Assembly (NCBI GenBank): GCA_029747585.1
Contig: JAPEVF010000191.1
Span: 1 to 64,000 of the forward strand
DNA: 64,000 bases
Direction of reading: 5' to 3'
Origin: Pleurotus djamor
Lineage: Eukaryota > Basidiomycota > Agaricomycetes > Agaricales > Pleurotaceae
Shown here piece by piece: positions 32,129-43,600 of the stretch (position 1 is its first letter; each line of letters begins with the position of its first letter). Position numbers and translations under genes: made by a program. Below the pieces are notes generated by a model, which saw only the letters and a program-made list of their open reading frames with translations, was not told the origin of the DNA and did no database searches.

Positions 32129-34563
32129 TTAATGAATAGCAAATTGAGACTTTTGTCTAAGACGATGTCCGATGCGATAAAAGATGAACCTGAGAGATAG
32201 TGTCAGTCAAGGTCCCAGTAGCGGTTAAGGAGGACGAAGAATGAGGTAAGAAACGTACGGTAACGGGGCCATTAAAGTCGTCAAGCCTGCCAGGAGAGCC
32301 GTAGCCCCCACCGTTCCAAGGCGTTTATACATCGCCCCAGCAAATAGCGGAAACACCGCTGCGAACGCCGAACGGAGAGCACTATTGCTCGCCATAGCCG
32401 AGGCGGCGATAGGGCGGTAGGCCGTCACCAAGTAGGTGAACGTCGATGTAAAAACGAAGTAGATCCCAGAGCCAAACGGAATCGACGCGATTATTGGTAC
32501 GATCCAGTGAATTGAGGGGTATGTTGTGAAGGCTAGCCAGTAGAGACCTGAGACACAGGCGTGAAGACGGTGAGAACGGAACGGCAGGAATGGGAGGTGA
32601 ATTGGTAACTTACCGACAGGGACAAGGACGGCACCAACTTGACCCATGATGAGGCGAACCTCCGGCGGGGGATTGCCGTCAAAGAGAGCCCGCTGTCGCG
32701 CAAAGTGTCTGTGGGTAAAAACAAACAAAAAAGGATCAAGGTAATCAGAACGGGGAACATAATCGCAGATGAGGAAATGAGAGCGAAACTCATTGAATTG
32801 AAGAAAACACGCAACTTGTTCCAAAACGGTTGAGTCGATATGGCTATTAGCATTCCCAAACCAATTCCGAGGAAGGTGAGCCCAGCTGATTGCATGTCAA
32901 ATCCATGGCCTCCTTGGAAAACGATCGGGAAGGCTTGAAACGTGAGGTACAGTATTCCTAGAATAAGAGCCGTCCTGTCAAGTTACAGGTTACGAAGAAG
33001 GAAAGAGGATCGGTTAGCTTTGACAGTGTGGAGGCGGAACCACATGGACTACGCACCACACATCAAGTAACATCGCCATACGATCAAACAAGATCAACTC
33101 TGGAGTCAGAGCCGCGGCCGAAAGAAAGGAAGGTAGCCCCAATGCGAATATGATCCACAGGAGTAAGATTTGACGATGCTTCCGTGTGAGAGATAGTCGG
33201 GAAAATATGAAACGCGAGGACGTACGGAATGGCTTGTAGCAGCTGACAAGGATGGCAACCAATAGGTTACGCTGCTGCTTGTCTAGAGGCGCATAATAGC
33301 TGGTATTCCCGGTGGAACTGCGTAGTCTGTAGAGAGTACGTTTTGGAGTTAGTTAACCCCGTAGTCTGCGGCACACGTGAGCGAGCGATGTAAATACCTC
33401 TGGGCTTTCCGCTTTTGTAGGACTGGGACGTAGGTTTCCGGGACGAACTGGAAGGCGGGTTAGTGGGATGCCGTAGCTGCGGTGGAGGGAGATTAGTCGA
33501 ACGTACCAGATACAGCGCCACCCATTGGGAAAATATCCAGATCAGTTGAACTCGGTAGGTCCACCGCCAGTACAGATTCTATAAGAGTATACAAGTTTGT
33601 CAAGGAATGACGCCGCTTGGTTACGAACGCGCGCTTACGTACCTGGTTGAGGAATCTGTAGCGAACACGGATATTCCATGGAGATTTGAGAAATGAAATA
33701 TAAAGGCAAAGAGCGGGCGCAGAAAAGACGAAAAGGAAGGTTGAACGATGTAACGTTGTCAAAAGGGTATTTGCCGACTTACCCACTGATCAAGGGACCG
33801 AGAACAGGGCCGATGAAAGGAGAGATGGTGTAAAGAGCCATCGGGCTGAGTAAAAAANCAGATAAGCGGCGTGGAAGAAAAAAGACGGAAGGTGGTGAGA
33901 ACGCACTTGGCAACCGTGGCATCTGAAAACAAATCGCTGACGCTCCCTCCCGCCACGCTGAGAAAGGCCGCGCCACAAAGACCAGTAACAAATCGGAAAA
34001 TTAGGTAGACGACTGAGTACGAGAGTTGATGTTAGTTTTCTGGGAACTGCGCCGGAGTTTTTGGGTGCGACTGACCAATATTGGGAGCGAAGGCTACTGG
34101 CCATGAGAATATAAAGAGAAGCGTGNTACGAAACTCGGTAAACGATGTTACGTCCGTAAACCTCTGACAGAGGGCCGACGAGGAGGGGCCCCACACCCAG
34201 GCCTTCGACGAACAGGGAGATGGAGAGGATCGTTACTTCATGGGAAACGCTGAACTCCTGCGCTACCGCCGATTCCGTGAAGGACGCCTAGCAGCATGAT
34301 AATGAATCGGCAAAAGGGTTACCGTAAAGATGAGATAGAGATGTACTGACTATTGAGGACGCCGAAGTGACGCAAAGAGCCGATGAGCTGATGATGATTA
34401 CGGCGAGCCATTTTCGAAAGGAAGGTAGGTTTTGTGGATGTTCTGTTGGGTCTAGAAAAACCTGAAATGGGTCGAGCGCGGCTGCAGGGTCGGTCGTTTG
34501 TTCTTTTGGGATTTTCGTGTCTTGCTGATTGGGCGTTATGGTGGCGGATGATCTGTTGGACAT
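32129..34563 (-). CDS. MFS transporter, DHA1 drug/polyamine:H+ antiporter type, 13 exons
   Basis: Exons are 34563-34351, 34287-34076, 34012-33907, 33845-33783, 33655-33643, 33578-33507, 33447-33398, 33326-33226, 33099-33057, 32974-32816, 32708-32614, 32547-32259 and 32189-32129. This gives 491 aa, a normal MFS size. Hallmarks: a cytosolic N-terminus, motif A (GPLSEVYGRN), FRFVTGLCGAAFLSVAGGSVSDLF, ISPFIGPVLGPLISGF, the central loop FVPETYVPVLQKRKA, LGIGLGM and the C-terminal half GLYWLAFTTYP...FIFYRIGHRLR. TPO1-like members export drugs, toxins or polyamines from the plasma membrane; the substrate here is unknown. Exon 5 is only 13 nt (A-TTC-CTC-AAC-CAG), needed to keep GFLNQNLYWRW. The n at 34126 must be an extra base, because removing it restores the frame in exon 2. 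Confidence 0.92.
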
Positions 34564-37240
34564 GGAAAGAGTTGCAGTTCCGTCGTTTTGGCGAAGGGTA
34601 TTTGTACGAGGCTGATGGCAGGCCTCACCGAGAAGTCGAGCGATGAGCGTGAGGCCGTGAGTAGCAAAGCAACCAGCTGAGCAGGCGACCCACTCGGCCA
34701 AGTCCAATAGGAGACAAACTTCCCGGCGGCAAACAAAAGCCACGTGGGAAGGCTAATATAGCAGCCTCGTGCGAACAAGTTACTCTTTTCATTCATTTCT
34801 AGCTTCGACTTGGCCGCCTTGCATGAGCTGGCTGGAAAACGGACATGTACGTATATCGTCCTCCATTTTCCTCTTCTTTTTTGTTTGACTTGTGTTTTCA
34901 CTGAACACGGCACCTGTCTTAGGGTCTTTTCCTCCGATGAATTTCCTTTCGCTCCCGGTAGCTGCGTAATACGCCGCCCTCCTCAACCAGGCACTCTCGG
35001 TGCCAGTCCTGCACTCAACCCGTACAACCAAGCACCTGTCCGGTCTTGAAGCTTGAAGCGGTGAAGCCTAGCAGTTATGTTGCCGGAGCGCTTCATTGCA
35101 CCCACATCCATACACCCAGAGACGCCTGTCCAAGCGCTCGCTGGCTTCCCTCTAACCGCGACGGTGGTCGAATTTTCCTCCTTACGGGCCTCAGTTCACA
35201 CAAGGATCTATATCTATACGACCGGGCATGAAGATAACGGCATATTCCATACTCTATTGGTTTGTATCTGCTTGCGTACGTGCGCCTTATCTTCTGACGG
35301 CGGTTGACAGTCTTTCGTTCAAGCCCCGTTTCTTAAGTTAGCGGTGGGCTCGTCTGCTTGTCCATGAGAAGCCTCTCAATTTGAATATCACCGAAGCGAC
35401 CCCAATTCTGTCGTCGGTGACCATTGGCACTACCGACATTCAACTACGAACCAGTAGAACACGCGCCCCCCCAGGTCATTCACTTCGATCGCGTCATCAA
35501 TTATAGCCTTTGGGGGCTCGGAAGAAGCTTTTTGCTGCTCAGATGACCAACGTCAGGTAGTCCAAACGGTATCATCATTCCCATTGATTACAGCTTCTCC
35601 CCTAATGACGCTTGATTTTACACACAGAGACCAAGCTGTCTATGGATCGTGTCTCTCATCAAGGGACACCGCGACGGCGTGCGCACGAGCGGTGGTCTTC
35701 TCGCCACTAATCCGGTGCCCTCTCTCACAATTGAGAGGCGTCGGCGGCGGAGAAGGGGGAGACAACGGTGAGGTCCATTCGTTCCACCAGAGTCCCTTTA
35801 CCCTATCATTACTGATTCACATGTCCAGTCTAACGCCCTTTCTTCATTCCAAATCCAAACACATTCGGCGTTCTATGAAAGGCGCAGTCGTCATTGCCAC
35901 CCAAACTCAATTCGATCTCTTGGTCTCAGGTCTTTCGTCAAATTGGATACCTCTTGCATTACAAGCTATTTATTATTGTTGCCGGAGTCATTTGCTTTCG
36001 ATTCACTGCCGCACTTCAGCCTTACATGCCAGTTGGGTCGGCGTGTACGAAGCTTCCTACTCATGACGCCGTTCGAGGCCCGGTACAATCAACGCGTAAC
36101 CCCTTGACTCCACCGCAATTCGTAACATTTTTGGTACAACACCCGGCAACCTATTTAATTCCCTATCCCGCTTGACCTTCTCCCATGGTCAATCGAGGTG
36201 CGTTCTTCCACATGCGGGCTACCTCCCAGGGTATTCCCTCTCGGATTTCGAAATCTCAACCAGGTTCTCTTTCCATGTGTAGCTGTCGTGGTTATCACTC
36301 CTCAAGCACGCCTACAGTACCCATAGATGGAATCGTTATCAGTGAGTATTCAATTCGTCAACAGCATCTAGTGTTCGCAGATAGGTCTTTTTTTACCTCA
36401 AGCGCCAAGTCTATGACCACCGCGTTCCATGTCGAACGGATCTACTCTAATGAGTCTACGTTATCTGTTTGCGCCATTTGAGCTTTGACGCGCAACGTTC
36501 CGAGCTTCTACGTCCTCCTTTCGTCTTTTTAGGCTCTCAGGTCGGTTTACCTTCGTCATCTTAGACGCTTCTACTCGAATATGAACGCCCTCTCGCCTTG
36601 GGCTACGTACACCGCACGCAATTGCTAAGAATATCAACTCGAAAAGCCCATGGACTTAAGTTCGAGTTTGGGTTTGAGTTTACTTTGCCGTGCCTTGTTT
36701 TATCGTTACCTTGTCTCGGGATTAGGTGAGTGGGTGTCGTAAGCGTATCACTCAGCTTGCTGACTGGATTACTTACGCAGATAGACCGTGATGGCGCAGT
36801 TTGACTAACGATGTGAGGCTTGGAAAGTAAGCCTCAGCGTTCCGCGTCGAACCGGCGGCGTTGGGCTTTAATTCACTTCTAGTTTGCTGCGTAGGAGCGC
36901 GGCCGTCGGGATATCTTTGCCATGAAGCTGTACCGATTCCGGAAAGGCGTGGTGAGGGGATAACTTCTCGTAGCTTCGTGTTCTTACCCGTGATCGATCC
37001 GTTTACAGGGAACGGAATTTGCTCTCTTCTAAGTTGCGAACCGAGCTAGCAGGATTCTTCCTGGGTTTAGGACGATTTCGAAAGCAAACAAAGCGAAAAT
37101 TCGTAAGTCAAACAAGTGTTCTACAGTTTCTGGAAAACGTATATAATATAATTAGGGTATTCCTATTCAGACGAACGCTATCCCAGAGATGAAAGACAAT
37201 ATACAAGTGTTCATATACTCGGCTGAACGCGAATGCAAGA
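34564..37240. other. gene-poor 2.7 kb
   Basis: The first 200 nt likely serve as the MFS promoter. The + strand of 35.1-36.6 kb is pyrimidine-rich, with frames at 35584-36066 and 35894-36175; one has a hydrophobic piece (LFIIVAGVICFRF), but no gene model works. No repeat or RNA gene seen. Confidence 0.4.
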
Positions 37241-38040
37241 TTAAATCTTCATATGCTCAAGGCTCGCTGATGCCCGTTCATATGGAAGTTCCCCTCTCCA
37301 AGACTCGACCCTTGAGTGGCATTCGTCAACGGCACGTTTGAGGGCGCTCAACTGGTCGTGAGCTAATCGCGAATCGTCCACTCTTCCGCCTTCTAACTCC
37401 TCTTTACAGCTCTGTGTATGTGTTGATGCATCAGAAAGATGGGTGGGATCAAGGGTAGATGGAGCGCTTACCTGAAGGGCCTGAGCAATGTCAGCATCGA
37501 TCATTGCCAAGGTATCGGCGAATTCATCTTCGGGTTCCCACCGAAGGTCGAATGTTGCATCCACTATCAAGACAAGGATGTCAAGACTTGCGAAAGCCAT
37601 GCCGACGCCGTACATCGACCTTGCTCGGATGAGCAAGTCGACCAGCCTCTTCGTTGGTTGCAATGATCCCGTTTGTGGAGAGCGTACGAATATGGGCTGT
37701 GACGTTTGGAGGAGAGAAGGGTTGGAGGTTTTCTGGAGTTGCACGCGAGCGGAGGTGACGAAGGCGTTTGCTACACCCGGTATGCCGGAAGATAAGAGGC
37801 CACGGATCGCCGCGCGGAGGCTAAGGCAGGGTTGAGTTCTGGGCGTTGCGTATCGTTAATGAAATTGACGGGACGTACTCCTCGACGTTGGCGTTCCCTA
37901 TAAAGGTATCGACCATGAGGTTCCTAGGAGAAGGTGAGTGCGACGTTCGTGCCGAGGAGCATGGCTGACGCGACGTACACATGACCAAGTGCTGGTCTGT
38001 TGTCCAGGGAGCAGGAGCGAGGGACTTCGGGTGCTGGCAT
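37241..38040 (-). CDS. unrecognised protein, four exons
   Basis: Exons are 38040-37979, 37923-37879, 37820-37472 and 37411-37241, giving 208 aa. All four exons join in one frame through good donors (GTACGT, GTACGT, GTAAGC) and TAG/CAG acceptors, which is the main support. The middle part has a moderately hydrophobic stretch (MYGVGMAFASLDILVLIVDATF) that could be a membrane helix. The C-terminal part is acidic and helical (ADTLAMIDADIAQAL, DQLSALKRAVDECHSRVESW). No signal peptide and no family recognised. Confidence 0.5.
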
Positions 38041-38550
38041 GTTCGCGAATTGGGATGATGAGGGAGAATGACTGCCTGGCTGGCACTTCGCCCCGATTAT
38101 ATATAGTTGACCGGCTTCTTATTGAAAATAAATATTTTCAGGGGTCCTCGCCGGAGGGTAGGCTTTCTAGAGATCTTCGAAACCATCTAACTCCTCTGGG
38201 AGGAGGAATTTCGGGGCAAAGAGGTTCGTGAACTNTTCCCGGANTCTATTATTTTNCGAGTCCAAAAGCTTGTTTCTGATTGAACGCTCACACAGGGACC
38301 AAACCCGTTCGTCCGTGCTGGCAACGCGCTTTTTTGATATGTTTGCTCGGGTCTGCAATTGAACAGCGGCTGGGTGGGCTCTAATTCGCCGATATAATTG
38401 GACCCATGGACGTTCTCCTTCCAGATCATCCTCAATTCTTTCCCCCCATCTCTCCTCCTGCGCCGTGTCTTCATCCCACCCATTGGCTCTCCACGCTCGG
38501 ACCCTTTACTCACCGTCTTCTTGCATCACATCATCANCACTTCTCACCAA
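38041..38550. other. divergent promoter region with ambiguous bases
   Basis: Spacer between two divergent genes, with several n bases (38235-38257, 38537). No gene seen. Confidence 0.4.
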
Positions 38551-40387
38551 ATGGCGACGATGGCGACTTGTCCAACAATCATGATGGAAACATTCGATTG
38601 TGGTCCTTTCAGAGCTCCTCGTCTGTGGACTGGCTTGTGGCAGCTTTCCAGCAACGCGTGGGGTTCCGCCCCCGTCTCCAANATTCGCAGGGGGATGGCT
38701 CATCACGTAGAAATGGGATATACAGCATTCGGTGAGTTCATCCCATATGCGCAGCCTCCCAATTCACTCCAACTGATTGATGGGTAGACATGGTAAGCCC
38801 CGGTAGTTCCTCGTGGTCAACCGAACATCCTGATGACCTCAACCGTGTGGCTCGATCGTAACAGGGTANCTTCTTGATTTCTACTTCTTGAATTGATCGC
38901 TCACTCGACGCAATTATAGCTGACCATTATGGAAGCTCCGAGATCATCTTTGTTCGTAGCTTCTCTTCTCCCGCAGGCGTCGCTCATTCTCCTTTGTGCA
39001 ACTCTGATAGGGCCAATTCAGGAAAAATTTGANCTCGTCGAACGGCCCTCGTGTGGTCGGTGCCACCAAGTGGTGTGTTTTCAAAACGGTTGATCCTTCG
39101 CCTGCGGTGGTAGAAGCTGCGGTCCAAGAACGGCTCGATCGAATGCAAGCGGACCGCGTCGATCTCCTACAGGTAAGCCGTAGATCCCGCTATGCGCTGG
39201 CAATTGTTATTGAAATTTTCTTCGCTTTTTCCCGTAGTTCCACTGGCAAGATTACTCGGACAAGCGNTACCTTACCGCGTTAGAGAATCTTTGTACCCTT
39301 CTGTTGGACGGGAGACTCTCGGCCATCGGTATGTCCGTTTGGATTCGCCGACAACACCATCATCACAAGTTGATNCTCTTAATACAGGTTTGTGCAATTT
39401 CGACACCAAAAGGACCGACGAAATATGTACCCAANTAGGTCCTGGTTTCATTGCGACCAACCAAGTACAGGTCCGTTTCCGCCGGGTCGCTCCCTTATTC
39501 CTTCATTGCATCTAACCTTCGTGTNNCNCAGTTCTCCTTGATAGATACGCGACCCCTACANGGGATGGGCGATGTTTGTGAGAAGCATGGCATCAAGATA
39601 CTGTCATATGGCACTCTGGTACGTCTGCTTTCCCTTTCTCACCNAAACGNTGGGCGCTGACTTTTGTTNCTCGTCNTTTGTTCAATTCCTGNCACTTGTC
39701 ACCCACGCTTATTTNGACCANCAGTGCGGTGGCTTCTTGACGGANAAGTGGCTCTGCAANCCACAGCCTGATTTGTATTCGGGCCAACTCACGCCATCTC
39801 AGAGAAAGGTAAATTTACCCATACTCTGATCTCTTTTGCTTCCGGTGAATTCCCAGCGCGTAACGCTTCTAATGTTGGACTTTTNGCAGTATTTGGATAT
39901 GATCACAAGGGCATGGGGCGACTGGGGGTTATTCCAGGATCTCTTAGTCGAACTACGCAAGATTGGAGACCGCCATGGCGGTGTNAGTATTGCCAATGTC
40001 GCTACCCGCTGGGTCCTTGATCATTCGTTCGTTGGAGCCGTCATCATCGGTGAGTTGTCTGTCTTTTTTGTGTCCTCTGTCGTCTCCTNCTTCCCGTACC
40101 TCTGTGCCCTGTTTCGCCTTTACATTGCCGTTCATTTGCGTATACGCGCCTGACATATTGANATTCACCCTTGTTGCCTTGAACGACGCGCTGATATACC
40201 CACTTGTTCGTCCTCCCTTCTGACAGGTGCACGACTTGGGTTATCTGAACACCCCGGCGACAATCAAAGAGTCTTCGAGTTCAAACTCTCCGCTGAGGAT
40301 AATGCCCAAATCGAGGCGGTGTTGAGACGTTCAAACGGTCATCATCTGATCACCACTATAGGTGACTGTGGGGCTGAGTATCGTTGA
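38551..40387 (+). CDS. aldo/keto reductase, ten exons, assembly-damaged
   Basis: Exons are 38551-38731, 38788-38792, 38920-38951, 39011-39172, 39238-39328, 39388-39470, 39532-39618, 39725-39808, 39890-40049 and 40227-40387, about 348 aa. The NAD(P)H-dependent AKR fold is clear. The catalytic tetrad Asp61, Tyr66, Lys93, His129 lies in FDMADHYG, TKW and FHW; later come GLCNFD, NQVQFSLIDTRP, LSYGTL, NVATRWVLDH and VIIGARL. AKRs reduce aldehydes or ketones; the substrate is unknown. Many n bases fall inside, and most stand for real bases (the frame needs them). The second exon is odd: the conserved FDMAD needs six bases but only five (ACATG) fit between AG and GT, so one G is missing, or the splice is unusual. 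It lies tail-to-tail with the hydrolase gene, 290 nt apart. Confidence 0.88.
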
Positions 40388-40677
40388 TGCATCATCAATG
40401 ATGTTGATGATGGTCGTTGTCGTTTTGCTATTTCTAGTGTTGCGCTATCCATGTGTAACTTGTATTATATATGTATTCTAATTACTCGGCTAAATAGTTT
40501 GCGTTCGTGCGGNTTCGTCTACGTATACAGGTCTTTGTATTGTGGCTAATAGATATAGTACTTTGTGTATGAAAAACGCGCAGAAGTGACCGAAAGTGAT
40601 GATATGCGAGGATAGCTGATCGAAAAGTGGTGTACAAAATGCCCAAGATAAGTAGTCGTAGGTAAGAAATGTCCGAA

Positions 40678-43600
40678 TCAAAGCTTGCTGATAGATTCCG
40701 GGTTAGTGGTGGTCGTTGACGACGAGGGCAGGCGCTGGATGGGTTGGAGCTTGCGCTTGATGTCACGGAGGACAGTAGTACGCGGTTGCCAATCACGGAA
40801 GGCATCGCGAAGTTGCGTTATCTCCTTTTCAAAGAGATGGTAAACCCGGTCGTCCGCAATGAGGTCTCGCAAAGCCCAAGGGATCTGCATCGCGTAGACG
40901 GAAGGAAGCACATGGGCAGCGTTAGCCGGTCGGTCACCACGCGACGGGAAAAAAAAGAAGTACTGACCTCATAATCATTCAACTCGTTGTTCACATTGAA
41001 TGGTTCGATCGTCAGCTCGGGCGGGTCCTCCAGGCCATCATTGGTAAGGAAGAGATATTTGACGGCAAGACTGAATGGAAGCAAAAGGTCGGGTGTATCA
41101 GCAACTGAGGCGACACCGCGAAACGATGGCAAAACAACTTACGAAAAGACGGCTGGCTCTTCATAGGCTGTTGAATGGCCAATACCATTCAACGAACCGG
41201 CGGTAGCCTCCGACAGATGCGTGAGGAGTCCGCTATCAGAAAGACCAGAATTCATTATACGAAGCAGGAGCACCAAGAGATTGGACAAAAAATCAGAAGA
41301 GCTAAGCGAAAGACACCAAAAACGAAGGGCGTCAGCGAATCATGATACGGCCCCCGCATGATGATAGATTATACGCACTGGTAGGCATCGCCATCGATGT
41401 AAAGGGCCCGAAGAATCAAAGGATGTGAAGCGGAAGTGAATAACCCGGAGTAAATGGGTACCACCTGGTCGTTCAAAGAAGCAACATAGACCATCTTGAC
41501 CTGAATTGACAGCAACAAGTCAGTTATTACCCATCAGAAACAAAGAAGGAAACGTTGAACAAAAAGGTGGTACATAGACGGCAAAAGGGCCGCAGAAGGA
41601 TGGTCAAATTGTTACTCACCCGATGATCAAGAACGTTGTGCAACGCGTGGACGTATGCTTTCGAAACAGGTGAGTCAGTGTTCTAAGAAAGAGCATATGA
41701 GTATGTCGCTCGGTAACCACCAGCGCCGGCAACACATGGATCTATCGTCATACCTGGAAATCGAAGAGCTCTCTAGCAGCGGTAGATTCGAAATACTACA
41801 AGAAGGCAAATTCATCAGTCCACAACCACGCGGTGAAAAAAATACGACTAAGACGAACCTGGATATACGGCTGTAGAAGGGAGCTGGTGCTTAGATACCT
41901 CAACGGGCCTAAATGAATACCACAGAGCGCCAGGCAACAAACGCGTTGCGGTTTCCTTGTCACCTGCGCCGGTCCCGAAGGCGGGGATACCCCATCAACT
42001 AGACCGCCAACCGTAGCCGCCAAGTTGGCCGAATAACTTGTCACGATATGACCATCCTTCAACAGACGATCCAGCAGGTGTGTAGACACTATGGAGCCTT
42101 GGGAATGCGTGGCAACGAATATCGCATCGGCCTCGTGGATATCTCCGACCCACTCCTCGTTGGCGAGTAGGTTGGTATACAGCCTGGAAGGAGTACCCCA
42201 CGTGTGATGGCATCGAGGATATCAACAAGGTATCCATCCATCCCGTGAAGCGATCAACAAACCAATCAATCATCCCCATGAAGCGCATCGCACCACGCAG
42301 TACCGGCACAGCGACACCAACACCAACACAGAACGAACCAACGGAATCAAAACAGTTGCGGATAGCGATGATCATCAGTGATTGGATCTAGAGATGGCAC
42401 CATAAGGTACGTACCGTTCAACCCGCTTATCAATCGTGCCTTCTCCTTCCAACGGAATTTTGGTCACTTTATTCAAAGTAACGCCAGCCTGAGCCTGGAA
42501 ATCGTCCAAGGCTTGAACCATCATGTTGACGAACTTGCTACTCGTGCCTGTGGGCTGATAGACCATATGGTCGGGTGGTTAGAACGCGTCAATGAAACGG
42601 AAAACGCCGATGAGGAGCGAAATGGGGATGAGGAAGAGAAGGAGAGGTGTATGTGGACGTGGACGTGGGAGAAGGTACTTACTTCACCAAGAACACTTCT
42701 CATGACGGCACCTGCAAAGGGGAAAACGCGTCAACAACTCAGTCAAGATCACATGGCGGGGCGCTTGGGGATGAGGAACAAGGCAACTTGAACTTACCTG
42801 GAAACCATCCATGAATCCCAATGATGACGACCTTCCTACAACCTCTCAGTACGTCTGGCTTCAAGCCCATCGCAGCTGCCGCAGCCGAAGCTTTCTGGGT
42901 ACCAGAGGAATGTCCGTGACTAGTACTAGCCGCCTCCATGACTTCCCAGGACCTAGGTAAGACCTTGCCAAACTCCAGGACATCCGTCTCGATCTCCTTC
43001 GACTTTCCCTTCAAATCTCTCGCCGTCCTCAGCCTCAGATTCTTGCCACTCAGCCCGCTGCCACCATTAGGCATACTGGCGCTACTGCTTCCTCTCCTTC
43101 TCATTGCACCCGCTCGACCACCTGAGCCTTGACGTGCTCCTCCACTTTCAGAAGCACCAAACGACGAGGGGTCATCCTTGGCGAAGAGAACGCCACTGAC
43201 GAACTTCATTGTCTTCGTGAAGGTGCTCTCTGGTGGCCTAGGTACCCAGTTCCGTGGTCGCGTCTGGAAGGTGTCTTCCCATGTGGGCAAAACGAGGTTA
43301 GGTACAACGACCTTCTTCCTCCCCTTGTCGTCCTTGTCCTTGTCCTTACTACTCGATTTGGTAGGGGTCGTAGCACCGCTGGCTGTTGGTTTCGTCGACT
43401 TCGTGGATTTCGTGGACTTGGATGAAGGGGCAGGTGAGATGGACTTGCGGTTCTTACGCGTGGTGGACGGCGATGAGGCAGCAGACGCAGCGACATCGCG
43501 CTTGACAGAATCAGAGATGGTGAGAGGTGGTGCAGACACCTTGGCCGCTGCAGAAGACGTCGTAGAGAAAGATTTGATGCTCGCGGTGTCCTTGTCCGTG

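Noticed and set aside
32639..32833. + frame over the MFS gene
   Set aside because: Antisense shadow across an MFS exon/intron boundary, with no protein features.
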